Source of the DNA: Pseudeuparius sepicola
Taxonomy: Eukaryota; Arthropoda; Insecta; Coleoptera; Anthribidae
Length of the DNA: 64,000 nucleotides
Assembly: GCA_963920635.1 (NCBI GenBank)
Contig: OY987307.1
Span: 22,273,735 to 22,337,734, forward strand
Reading direction: 5' to 3'
Below the pieces are notes generated by a model. The model had not been told where the DNA came from. It saw nothing but the letters and a program-made list of their open reading frames with translations, and did not search any database. Shown here piece by piece: positions 48,032-59,500 of this stretch. The position numbers and the translations under genes are program-made. Numbering within the stretch: position 1 is the first letter of the stretch; every line of letters begins with the position of its first letter.

Positions 48032-48708
48032 TCAAATTCTGATAGTCAAGCCGAAGAAATATCGGCAAATTTCGGAAAACAGGCTATGGATCTCGAATGT
48101 ATTTTGACACAAAACTAGCCACAAACTACACCCAGTAACCTTCCGTCGATGGACACCCTGTATAAAAGTAAATTATTTCACACAAATTCTGAAACCTTAT
48201 GAAACGACACATCACTCACTATTGTTGTTTATTTGTACCCCCTCTTAACCATCACATTTTCACAATAAGTAATGCCAAAAATGTTTTTTCTCCCCCTAAC
48301 GATATTAACTATAGTCTATTTATTTTAAATAGTCGACAAAAATACTTTCCACCAACGTTGTTATATGGAAGTAAAGTAGCAATAAGATTTTATTGGAATC
48401 ATTGCAATTGTGTTTAAATCAGTTCTTCTAGCACCAGTCTGTAAAATAAACATAGGTTCTGTTCACGATATGAAAAATGTCGATAAAGCCTTATGAAATT
48501 TATGGAACAGGTTATAGTGTTTACTATATTCTAGAGTACTTACCTGTATGCAAGTACCTATGTAATTTCTGCTTACGCAATCTGTTCAGGAATGTCTCAG
48601 TAAATGCAACTTTGCTTTGAGTTAATGCCTTAACCTCAGAATAATATCGCGCCAAAAAAAAACATGGATTAATATTAGAGTCCAATATCCAACTAAAAAA
48701 CTGAAATG
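48032..48708. other. No gene recognised
   Basis: One CACCCTGTATA end near 48155 without a partner. The 72-codon frame at 48199-48417 is unremarkable. Confidence 0.4.
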
Positions 48709-48870
48709 GTATATTTCCTAACAAGTGCGGAAAGTGCCACTTTGCACTCGATTGCAGGAATCGAATGTGGAAAAGGCCCTTTCCGCAGGAGTTAGGAACT
48801 CTATTTTTTCTACAAGCGTGCGGAAAAGCAAATAAATTAAAAGTACACTTTTCCGCACGCTTGTAGAAAA
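48709..48870. repeat. CTTTTCCGCAC palindrome element, short copy
   Basis: Shares the left end ATATTTCCTAACAAGTGCGG, the CGAGTGTGG/CGAATGTGG region, AGTTAGGAAC and the right end CTTTTCCGCACGCTTGTAG with 43255-43549, but lacks the central extra hairpins. Confidence 0.8.
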
Positions 48871-49740
48871 AGGTCTTAGCGCTTATAAAATTTGACCTGC
48901 AGTAGTCGTGTTTTCCAATATAAAGCTTGACTTTTTTCCTTGGTTCCTCTTTTCCACTTCCTGAAAAATATCAAGGTATCTTAAACGGTTTTAAAAGAGC
49001 CATATAGCTGGGAAGGGGGAGATAAGACTGAGACGTTTTGCCGGTAAATTTATTTTAGTAATACGACAACGTTGTGTCTTCTCAGGTTTCTCTAATCGAA
49101 AATTAATGAGTTTAACACTGGAAGGGGTCTTCAAAAGGAAAGCTGGGCTAGCCTGTGCCTTTTTTTATGGAGTGGCTTTCTCTTTGTCATAACTCTGACT
49201 TTAGTTCAAGTACAAACAAATATTTCAATTTTTTTTCATGGATGACTAGATTTTAAAATAAATTTGAGAAACTAAAAAATAGAAAGCATTTCGAATTCTT
49301 CTACAAAAGCGTTAATACTTCAATTTTTTTGTAGCATGTAAATGTATGTATGTAAATCGTTAATGTGATTTTATAAAATTTTGCTCTACAATTTAAGTCA
49401 AATGTCACAAATAATATACTTTTTACAGGATAACCCGAAAAAAAATGGGTCACACTGTAATGCATTTTAACGGTATCGATATGTATCAAGGTTTGAATTT
49501 ATGAGATAGGAAAAATATTTAGCTTTTACAACGTAATGTAAACCATTGTTTTCAGATACAGCAATTATTTTTCTACAAAAAAAACTACTCACCAAATTTT
49601 CTCGTATCTGCTTCCGTTTCATGACAAATTTGTTTTTTTTTGTTTTAATTTATTTCTGGAGTTATTTGTTCTAAATAGAAATTTGCAAAGATACTTGGAC
49701 TACAAGAGCTTTAACTAAAACAACTTTAAGTTTAAGAAAC
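48871..49740. other. No gene recognised
   Basis: AT-rich, no repeat or frame that I can defend. Confidence 0.4.
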
Positions 49741-49995
49741 TGGGAGCCTCAGAAGCTTCATGTCAACCTTAAGTTTGACGGCTCATCTGCTCACGTGACA
49801 CGCCAAGTTTGAAGAAAATATCTCGTATACTTCTAGAGATACTAAGAAATATGTGTATTTTTCTCCAAACTTCTACGCTCTGTATAAAAAAAACTATGGC
49901 CCGTAGAAGAAAAAAATATATGAAGAAGTGCCCTTATTTTGACTCCAAGAATACGTGGTTTCATTTTTGACCATCAGTTCAGTTACACCCTATAT
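49741..49995. mobile_element. Solo arm of foldback FB1
   Basis: About 255 bp matching the outer part of the FB1 right arm, ending GTTCAGTTACACCCTATA at a TA. The left boundary falls mid-arm, so the element is truncated. Confidence 0.85.
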
Positions 49996-50914
49996 ATTCA
50001 AAAAAAATAAAAATGCCGGAAAATAACACTTTGATTGAATTCGCTCCAAAATCTGCATTTTAATGATTAAAATTTTGTTACCTAGGGCTTTGCAATTTTT
50101 CGTACACACGGAGAATCTAAATGAACGAACATTTCGAAGCCCTCCTCTTAAAATTACATTTCAATCAAACCGATTCAGTTTCAAATTGGAGCTGTGCATT
50201 TTATCACTGCCTGACTTGACCTTTACACGGTTAGAAAATAGACCGGGGCCATAAATCGATGCAAACTCTATTTCAAACTTCAAGTTTTGACATTGGAAGT
50301 CTGGAGGGAGAAGCGCGTTTGTTTTCTTTTCAAGCCAACTAATAATTCAGGAATCTCGGAACCTATTTCTGACAAGCTGATTTTAAGTTTTCACATATAA
50401 GGCAGGTCCCTTAGACAAGGAAAAAGAAAGGCCGCCTAACAGCACTCGCGGCCGTGTTACCGACTGCCACATCGCACGACAGGCCAGTGGCGTAGCATAA
50501 AACGCGTTCTTAACCAATATCATAAAAATTTAAAAATGAAAAGGTAGTAATTTTTAACTTACATATAATAGGAAACATTGGTATTTATTTGCAGATAATT
50601 TCCCAAATGTAAAGCTAGTGTCAAGTAAGTGCTTAAATATATTAATTTGTGGCTTAGAAAATATTACAATTAATTGTTTTATTCAGACTAGCGGAAGTCT
50701 ATGCACAGATAAGCACCTCTACATTTAAAAAATAATATATTTTTTTAACGGTTGAAGATACAAAAATGTGAGTTTGCTAGTGACTTTCTCAGATATATAA
50801 TTTATGTCATAAAAACTGATTTTCAATTCTAGATATTTTTTAGAAATAAAAAAATTCACAAATTTACTTATTTTGACTAGCGGACGTTGATGCACAGATG
50901 AGCACTTTTCTATT

Positions 50915-51224
50915 ATAAAATAGTAATAATAATAATAATAATAATATGTGTTTATTTACATTCAACCACATATGAAGCAAAGTACATTGTGAAATAGTTA
51001 CAATATCTATATGTAAATAAACAAGATCAGATACCCACGAAACAACCATTTATAGGTTGCTTGTTTGGGGTGGACTTAATCGTTAACAATTAAATTCAAG
51101 GAAAATGTATGTACATCATAACCAGGAACAGTTGCAGCCGGACTGGTTCATTACACATGCATCAGGAATATCGTCACAATTCGGTAGTGCACAGTTTTTA
51201 TATAATATTAAACTATAAACTATT
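50915..51224 (-). mobile_element. LINE 3' region and (ATT)n tail
   Basis: Downstream of the reverse-transcriptase frame on the minus strand, about 280 bp of noncoding sequence end in an ATT microsatellite (plus strand AAT repeats, about 50919-50945). Microsatellite 3' tails are usual in several non-LTR clades. Confidence 0.75.
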
Positions 51225-51938
51225 TTAATTATTATTTACAATATCGTGTATTTGTTTTCTATTAATTGTCTTAAGAAAATTTGACACTTTTTTCTTAAAC
51301 AATTCATAATTAAAGATTCTTTGTAGGTTTTCAGGTATCAGCGCATAAAATTTTGCTGCAAAGTATAAGCAACTTCGCTGACCGATACTTTTCGAACATT
51401 TCGGTGCCAAGAAAACTCTCTCTTTGTTTCTAGTAGAATAATTATGTTTATTTTTTTGCAAAGTGATTTTACCTTTATATGTAAGTAAAATAACTCTCAA
51501 ACAGAAGAGCTGTCTAACATCAAGAATGTTACTAACCAAAAAGAGGGTCTCGCTAGGGTAAGTCAACTGTTTCCCGTACATAATTTTCAGTGCCCATTTT
51601 TGTACCACATTTAAAGACTCTAGGTGATTGTTGCTGACACCACCCCATCCCACTATTCCATATGTTATATGAGATTGTATTAGGGCGTAATATACTGTTT
51701 TTAAGTGTTGTTCATCCAAGTAATCTTTAAGAAATTTCAATTTGTATAAAATGCTTCTGATCTTATTTGTTACCGATCTTATATGCAAGTCCCAGCGCAA
51801 GTGTCTATCAATAAGCAGCCCTAAGTATTTAATTGATTGCGTTTCCGGAATTTCTATTTGTGAATCTATGAACGACGGCCCCATATCAGGAAGATTGTTT
51901 GCATATGACGTGAATGGTAAATATTTAGTTTTAGTTTT
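51225..51938 (-). pseudogene. 5'-truncated non-LTR reverse transcriptase, C-terminal part
   Basis: The open frame from the ATG at 51884 codes 219 residues, and the same frame continues upstream to a stop at 51939-51941. It starts KTKYLPF, then IKYLGLLIDRHLRWDLHI (residues about 17-35), then TVYYALIQSHITYGIVGWGG (about 63-82) and LNVVQKWALKIMYG (about 90-103). These are the thumb and connecting region after the reverse-transcriptase palm of jockey/CR1-group LINEs; the catalytic YADD part and the endonuclease are missing. The Lys-rich C-terminus ends near a noncoding 3' region and ATT tail. In an intact element it would copy its RNA at a nicked target. The frame is intact over 219 codons, so the insertion is fairly young, but the element cannot move by itself. 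The 5' break abuts a MITE at 51950. Confidence 0.88.
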
Positions 51939-51949
51939 TTAGTATATAT

Positions 51950-52476
51950 CATAAAGCCGCGTCCAGACAGTGTGTGGTGCTTGCAAGCATCCGCGAACGC
52001 GAACACCACAAACATCGCAAACGCCTAATCTGGACGGTTTCTTTCGCTGTTTGCATAAGCTATCTATCTATCTATCTAGCTATCTATGAATCTTGCGTGT
52101 GGCGTTCGCTCCGAGAACGGTACATCAAAGAGATTCGCGCGCGCAGTTTGGACGGCAGATTGGGCGTGTGTGCGGTGTTTGCGTCGTTCGCGATGCTTGC
52201 AAGCTTTTCTCAGTGCGACAGGGTCTGCCCAGTGGCGGACTCTAGTCTAAATAATGCGTAGTTTGGCGTTGGGCGATATAATATTTTTATTTTAAACACG
52301 GCACTGAGACGGCAGTTCTCGGCCAACTGAATACACGTGAAACCCTACCCGAACCTTTAAAAGTTGCGAACACTACGCGCAGTGTGGACGACCCAAATAT
52401 AACGCTTGCAAGCATTATTTTTTCACATGTTCGCACTGCTTGCAAGCACCACACACTGTCTGTACGCGGCTTTATG
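51950..52476. mobile_element. TIR element, 527 bp
   Basis: Inverted ends of about 46 bp: CATAAAGCCGCGTCCAGACA on the left, TGTCTGTACGCGGCTTTATG on the right, with GTGTGTGGTGCTTGCAAGC inside. A TATC microsatellite is at 52061-52079. Interior is CpG-rich. GCTTGCAAGC-type words recur four times. No target duplication is clear and the superfamily is unassigned. Confidence 0.8.
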
Positions 52477-53309
52477 AGTCTGGAAATAAAGATTTTTCCA
52501 TGCAAGCACGGGAAAATCTATTTCTGGACGTGTAATGAACGATATTTTTTATTATACTTCTTTGAAAACGGAAACTTAAAACATTTTATAGGCATATTAT
52601 AATAAATTTAATTGACAAAAAATAAAAAATGCAGACAATATAGTGTTTGGTATGTATGATGCGTTTCCATGGTTACTCTCAAATTATTTCAAAAGTGCTT
52701 TGTTGTAAATTAGTTATTGTCAGATAAGGTGAATAAAACGTCAAAAATATTACAGAAATGTATCTAAATATTGAAACACTTGCGAATTAAAATACAAAAT
52801 AGGTATATGTTAAATATCAGAGAGCATATAGAGTTTCTTAAATTTAGTTTATTTTGCTGTATATTTCTATTTTAAAGCCATATATTCGGTATTTTTATTC
52901 AGCGCACTGAATGTTTTTCCATGCGCTGTTTCCGTGCGCTAACCCGAAAAACCCTATCTTTCATTATTGCTAAAACAGATGAAAATAAGGTGTTTTCAAA
53001 GAAGTATAATAAAAATATTATTTTGAGCTTAAGATACAAAATCTATAGTTTTCCAGTAATCTTTTTTGGTAGATTTATGTCAGAAAACTGATTTTATTAT
53101 ATTATTATTATATAATATTTTAAGGAATAAAAAATGTAAAATTAATTTATTTTGACTAATGGATATTTGTAGGCAGATGAGCCCTTTCTAAATTAAAAAC
53201 TGACATTCAGGAAATAAACCAGTGTAAAAAAGGTGAAAAAAATCTCGCCTACCTTGGACATCCACACATAATGTTGTTTGTTTTCTCAAGCGCTCCAGTC
53301 GAAGCTGTC
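52477..53309. other. Unrecognised DNA; segment shared with the 9.5-kb arm
   Basis: Mostly AT-rich. 53195-53309 matches 9890-10000 (CATTCAG(G/A)AAATAAACCA, CCTTGGA(C/T)ATCCA, CAGTCGAAGCTGTCAAT), so a piece of the inverted-arm family lies here. Confidence 0.55.
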
Positions 53310-54243
53310 AATATCACAAAAATGTTAAAAATGAAAAAGTAGTTAATTTTGACTTACTTGTAATTTGAAATATTGGTATTTATTTGCAGATAATTTCCCA
53401 AATGTTAAGCTAGTGTCAAGTGCTGAAATATATTTATTTGCGGCGATTTCGAATCAATCAAAGTAAAGTAAAGAATGCACGCCCATGGAAACCAGCCCAT
53501 ATTTTATGAAACTATCATAATCAATTAAGAAATTTTCAATAAAAACAATGTTAAAAAAACAATTTTATTGGTCCTATTTACAACCAAAACAATGCACTTT
53601 GTCATACTAAAAGGTAGAAATAATTTGAAGAAGTTATATTGAGAAAAAATAAAGTTTTAGGGCATCTTTCAAAGGTAGCTTGTTAGATATTTACATGTGA
53701 AACGAAATCCCTGGCTCTTGCTTTTCATTTCTGCTTTTGCAACCAAACGCTGAACAATTCACCATCGTAAGAGTATATTTTCCCCTTAATCACCATTACT
53801 TTTAATTCACAAATTCACGAAATTAACTTACAACGTACTCGCTTTGCCTGCCAAATGGCCGCCGGTTTAAAACGACGTAACAAAATCTATACACGGCAGG
53901 GTAGTCAAGCCCGCTTTCCTCTCACTTTCTTTGTCTAAGGCAGGTTCCCTGGTTGTTGCTGGCGAGAAAACGACAATAATTTATTTGCTTAACTAGCGAT
54001 TTATTAGTTTATCCTTAAGAAACATAATGAAAACTAATTCATTCCCATATAATTTTTTTTATTGTTTTTTAGATTGATAGGTACTGAGGCATAACTTAAA
54101 ATGCCCGCAACTGCGTCACTAGAAGGCTAGCGTGAACCAGTGGCACAAAAAATGTTTCTAAGTATAATAGCAATTTTCTCATATTTTTGGTGATCTAAAA
54201 AGTTTTCAAAAGCAAACTTGTATTTTTTAATCTCATCGCTATA

Positions 54244-54752
54244 CGGGGTGGCCCATTTAAAACAGTCCACCAGTCGCAACAAAACAGCGGATAATAACAA
54301 ATAAACAGATTTCACTTCTTAGACAATTCTGGTTAGTAAAATATCGGGAGACGACTACCTTTAAAATTCTAATAAAACCCGTCACATTGACATGACTTCT
54401 CTGATAAGCCTTATTTTTTGCAGTTTAATTCTGTTTTGAAGTGTTTTTTCGATTTATTGCACCGATATATTCATTGCTTTTTTTACATTAATGTTAACTC
54501 AAAGAAATAAAATTTTAGCATGTTTGTAAAGAGCAATGAAATACCTATCGAATGATGTGCCGCTTGACCCGCCGTGCCATTTAAGATTCTTGAAGGGGTT
54601 GCCACCCCGTTTAGGGGGATGACCATACAGCCATGAATTTACGGTCAAAAGATGTCCCCCATGAAAGCAAAATCGACTTGTCTCGGGGTTTTCCGGAAAA
54701 ACCATTTCCATTGGAAATATTTCAGGTGGACTGTTTTAAATGGGCCACCCTG
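54244..54752. mobile_element. Tc1/mariner-type MITE, 509 bp
   Basis: TA flanks; about 32-bp ends CGGGGTGGCCCATTTAAAAC (left, expected CAGGG) and complement of CAGGGTGGCCCATTTAAAAC (right). No transposase frame. Confidence 0.9.
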
Positions 54753-54754
54753 TA

Positions 54755-55255
54755 TAATCTAAATACGGTTCTTAAGACAATTTCAAGGAGTGGGCAACCG
54801 ATGGTGTGAAGGATCTAAGACTACTGTGAAATTGTTAATGACATTTTCCTTTCAAGTTACTTATATGTATTTGTCGTAATACCACCAGAAAGCCTTATTA
54901 AGCGGAAAAATTATATTTCCACGCCTCGGAAGCTATTAACTATCGTCCTCAAATATTTTTTGTGTCAATATTTTCTTATGTGGAAACACTACGTCGACAA
55001 CTTAATAAAATTGATCCTATTACATTGTTCCGTGATCCATTTATATATTGATCAATCGACCTTTTCAGGACGGCGCGGCGTCACATTTTATTTTTTTTTC
55101 GAGGGTATGAAAGGCCTCGGGCCCATCTGGTCTTACGTGTCCCGGTTGAAGAAACACCGTCTTAAGGGGGATAAACCAATTTAATGATTGTGTTTCCAGA
55201 GTGTTCGTTATTATTTTGACAAAATGTCTACACTATATATTTCTTAGTAAATAGT
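54755..55255. other. No gene recognised
   Basis: The 74-codon frame at 54960-55184 shows no domain. It ends at the left border of hAT copy 2, with TAAATAGT as the last 8 bp. Confidence 0.4.
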
Positions 55256-56565
55256 CAGGGCCGCGCCAACACTCTGTGGCGCCTTTGTGTAAAAATTTCC
55301 GTGGCTCCCATAAAAATTTAGTTTTCAAAAACATATTTGTTTTGGTTTTGTTAAATAAAAAAGTAGATAAGTAGAAACAAACAAAAATTTATTAAGTATA
55401 AAGTATTCCAGTAAATATACCTACTTTGTATATACAGTATACAGTGTGTCCCAATTTGATACTGGACACCTCAGAAATATATGAAGGGCAAGGAAAACAA
55501 ATGGTCTCTATTTTTTCATTGGTAGTACCAAGGGAGGGTATCTCATAGGTGGTGGTATTTGGATGGGGTAATTATTTCATGGCCTGCTATGATTTTTTAA
55601 AATAGCAAATCTTCAAGAAACCCCATTAGGGATTTTTTTACGACAAAATGTTATTAAGGAAACTTGTTCAGAATGAAAAACTGAGTGGATTCGCAAAAGT
55701 ATAAAAGGCTAGTCCTACTTTGATTTTTAGATTTATCTTTATCCTTTCTGGAGCTTTCGCACGTCAAAATTTTATTTTTTCACGATGATCAAGTTTCCTT
55801 AATAATATTTTGACGTGAAAGCTCCAGAAAGGACACATTTCTAGGAAAAAGTGGGAGAAAAAGGCGAAAAAGCTAAAAATCAAAGTGTAGGCCTAGACTT
55901 TTGAAATTTTCCAATTCTACTCGGTTTTTCATTCTGAACAAGTTTTCTTAATAACATTTGTCGCAAAAAAATCCCTACTAGGCTTTCTTGAAAATTAGCT
56001 ATTTTGAAAAATCATAGCAGGCCTTGAAATAATTACCCCATCCAAATACCACCGCCTATGAGATACCCTCCCTTGGTACTACCAATGAAAAAATAGAGAC
56101 CATTTGTTTTCCTTGCCCTTCATATAGTTCTGAGGTGTCCAGTATCAAATTGGGACACACTGTATATCATAAAAAACATAAAATATAATATAAAACAAAT
56201 AATTATAAAATTAAAACATCTCTTTGGCTCAAAAAAAAACAAAACAAATAGGTACTCTGTGCAAGGTCTAACTATCAATAAAAATAAATAATATTTTTTT
56301 CTGTTCGGTATCTACCTAATACCTAATACCTAATGTCACAAAATAAAATAATAATTAATACATATAGATATAAGATATAAAAAAATCTTGCGAATACTAT
56401 TAAAATTCAACAATACATTTCACTAAGCAATTTAGAAAAAAACCACTTTTCATGCTTTCAAGTCAGCGTTATGGCGCCCATCGAATGTTGGCGTTTTTTG
56501 GCGCCCCTTCGCACCTGGCGCCTGTGTGCGCCGCACACATTGCACACGTGGACGGCGCGGCCCTG
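55256..56565. mobile_element. hAT element copy 2, 1310 bp, opening the satellite array
   Basis: Nearly identical to copy 1 from CAGGGCCGCGCC to the right end, including its nested MITE. Differences include about 25 extra bp near 55763 and a few small indels. The left flank (TAAATAGT) is new, but the right flank is GTTTAACTAGCATCTTAAAA, exactly as at copy 1, so the two flanks do not form a target duplication. Its last 123 bp are the first unit of the satellite. Confidence 0.9.
55442..56162. mobile_element. Family C palindromic MITE nested in hAT copy 2
   Basis: Same element at the same internal position as 45385-46085, so the nesting predates the duplication of the hAT. The left edge has a duplicated TATACAGTATACAGTG. 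Confidence 0.9.
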
Positions 56566-59500
56566 GTTTAACTAGCATCTTAAAATCCACTTTTCATGCT
56601 TTCAAGTCAGCGTTATGGCGCCCATCGAATGTTGGCGTTTTTTGGCGCCCCTTCGCACCTGGCGCCTGTGTGCGCCGCACACATTGCACACGTGGACGGC
56701 GCGGCCCTGGTTTAACTAGCATCTTAAAATCCACTTTTCATGCTTTCAAGTCAGCGTTATGGCGCCCATCGAATGTTGGCGTTTTTTGGCGCCCCTTCGC
56801 ACCTGGCGCCTGTGTGCGCCGCACACATTGCACACGTGGACGGCGCGGCCCTGGTTTAACTAGCATCTTAAAATCCACTTTTCATGCTTTCAAGTCAGCG
56901 TTATGGCGCCCATCGAATGTTGGCGTTTTTTAGCGCCCCTTCGCACCTGGCGCCTGTGTGCGCCGCACACATTGCACACGTGGACGGCGCGGCCCTGGTT
57001 TAACTAGCATCTTAAAATCCACTTTTCATGCTTTCAAGTCAGCGTTATGGCGCCCATCGAATGTTGGCGTTTTTTGGCGCCCCTTCGCACCTGGCGCCTG
57101 TGTGCGCCGCACACATTGCACACGTGGACGGCGCGGCCCTGGTTTAACTAGCATCTTAAAATCCACTTTTCATGCTTTCAAGTCAGCGTTATGGCGCCCA
57201 TCGAATGTTGGCGTTTTTTGGCGCCCCTTCGCACCTGGCGCCTGTGTGCGCCGCACACATTGCACACGTGGACGGCGCGGCCCTGGTTTAACTAGCATCT
57301 TAAAATCCACTTTTCATGCTTTCAAGTCAGCGTTATGGCGCCCATCGAATGTTGGCGTTTTTTGGCGCCCCTTCGCACCTGGCGCCCGTGTGCGCCGCAC
57401 ACATTGCACACGTGGACGGCGCGGCCCTGGTTTAACTAGCATCTTAAAATCCACTTTTCATGCTTTCAAGTCAGCGTTATGGCGCCCATCGAATGTTGGC
57501 GTTTTTTGGCGCCCCTTCGCACCTGGCGCCTGTGTGCGCCGCACACATTGCACACGTGGACGGCGCGGCCCTGGTTTAACTAGCATCTTAAAATCCACTT
57601 TTCATGCTTTCAAGTCAGCGTTATGGCGCCCATCGAATGTTGGCGTTTTTTGGCGCCCCTTCGCACCTGGCGCCTGTGTGCGCCGCACACATTGCACACG
57701 TGGACGGCGCGGCCCTGGTTTAACTAGCATCTTAAAATCCACTTTTCATGCTTTCAAGTCAGCGTTATGGCGCCCATCGAATGTTGGCGTTTTTTGGCGC
57801 CCCTTCGCACCTGGCGCCTGTGTGCGCCGCACACATTGCACACGTGGACGGCGCGGCCCTGGTTTAACTAGCATCTTAAAATCCACTTTTCATGCTTTCA
57901 AGTCAGCGTTATGGCGCCCATCGAATGTTGGCGTTTTTTGGCGCCCCTTCGCACCTGGCGCCTGTGTGCGCCGCACACATTGCACACGTGGACGGCGCGG
58001 CCCTGGTTTAACTAGCATCTTAAAATCCACTTTTCATGCTTTCAAGTCAGCGTTATGGCGCCCATCGAATGTTGGCGTTTTTTGGCGCCCCTTCGCACCT
58101 GGCGCCCGTGTGCGCCGCACACATTGCACACGTGGACGGCGCGGCCCTGGTTTAACTAGCATCTTAAAATCCACTTTTCATGCTTTCAAGTCAGCGTTAT
58201 GGCGCCCATCGAATGTTGGCGTTTTTTGGCGCCCCTTCGCACCTGGCGCCCGTGTGCGCCGCACACATTGCACACGTGGACGGCGCGGCCCTGGTTTAAC
58301 TAGCATCTTAAAATCCACTTTTCATGCTTTCAAGTCAGCGTTATGGCGCCCATCGAATGTTGGCGTTTTTTGGCGCCCCTTCGCACCTGGCGCCTGTGTG
58401 CGCCGCACACATTGCACACGTGGACGGCGCGGCCCTGGTTTAACTAGCATCTTAAAATCCACTTTTCATGCTTTCAAGTCAGCGTTATGGCGCCCATCGA
58501 ATGTTGGCGTTTTTTGGCGCCCCTTCGCACCTGGCGCCCGTGTGCGCCGCACACATTGCACACGTGGACGGCGCGGCCCTGGTTTAACTAGCATCTTAAA
58601 ATCCACTTTTCATGCTTTCAAGTCAGCGTTATGGCGCCCATCGAATGTTGGCGTTTTTTGGCGCCCCTTCGCACCTGGCGCCCGTGTGCGCCGCACACAT
58701 TGCACACGTGGACGGCGCGGCCCTGGTTTAACTAGCATCTTAAAATCCACTTTTCATGCTTTCAAGTCAGCGTTATGGCGCCCATCGAATGTTGGCGTTT
58801 TTTGGCGCCCCTTCGCACCTGGCGCCTGTGTGCGCCGCACACATTGCACACGTGGACGGCGCGGCCCTGGTTTAACTAGCATCTTAAAATCCACTTTTCA
58901 TGCTTTCAAGTCAGCGTTATGGCGCCCATCGAATGTTGGCGTTTTTTGGCGCCCCTTCGCACCTGGCGCCTGTGTGCGCCGCACACATTGCACACGTGGA
59001 CGGCGCGGCCCTGGTTTAACTAGCATCTTAAAATCCACTTTTCATGCTTTCAAGTCAGCGTTATGGCGCCCATCGAATGTTGGCGTTTTTTGGCGCCCCT
59101 TCGCACCTGGCGCCTGTGTGCGCCGCACACATTGCACACGTGGACGGCGCGGCCCTGGTTTAACTAGCATCTTAAAATCCACTTTTCATGCTTTCAAGTC
59201 AGCGTTATGGCGCCCATCGAATGTTGGCGTTTTTTGGCGCCCCTTCGCACCTGGCGCCTGTGTGCGCCGCACACATTGCACACGTGGACGGCGCGGCCCT
59301 GGTTTAACTAGCATCTTAAAATCCACTTTTCATGCTTTCAAGTCAGCGTTATGGCGCCCATCGAATGTTGGCGTTTTTTGGCGCCCCTTCGCACCTGGCG
59401 CCTGTGTGCGCCGCACACATTGCACACGTGGACGGCGCGGCCCTGGTTTAACTAGCATCTTAAAATCCACTTTTCATGCTTTCAAGTCAGCGTTATGGCG

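Larger units (their letters stand above)
50411..53938. mobile_element. 3.5-kb composite bounded by MULE-like ends
   Basis: Left end TTAGACAAGG at 50411, right end TTTGTCTAA at 53938, same family as 32817-33542. Flanks GGCAGGTCCC (50401-50410) and GGCAGGTTCCC (53939-53949) look like one target duplication shared by the two outer ends. Homology to the 726-bp copy stops near 50650 on the left and resumes at 53310 on the right, overlapping by about 120 bp. Between lie a LINE fragment, a MITE and a piece related to the 9.5-kb arm. Either one composite moved, or two adjacent copies lost their inner ends. Confidence 0.6.
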
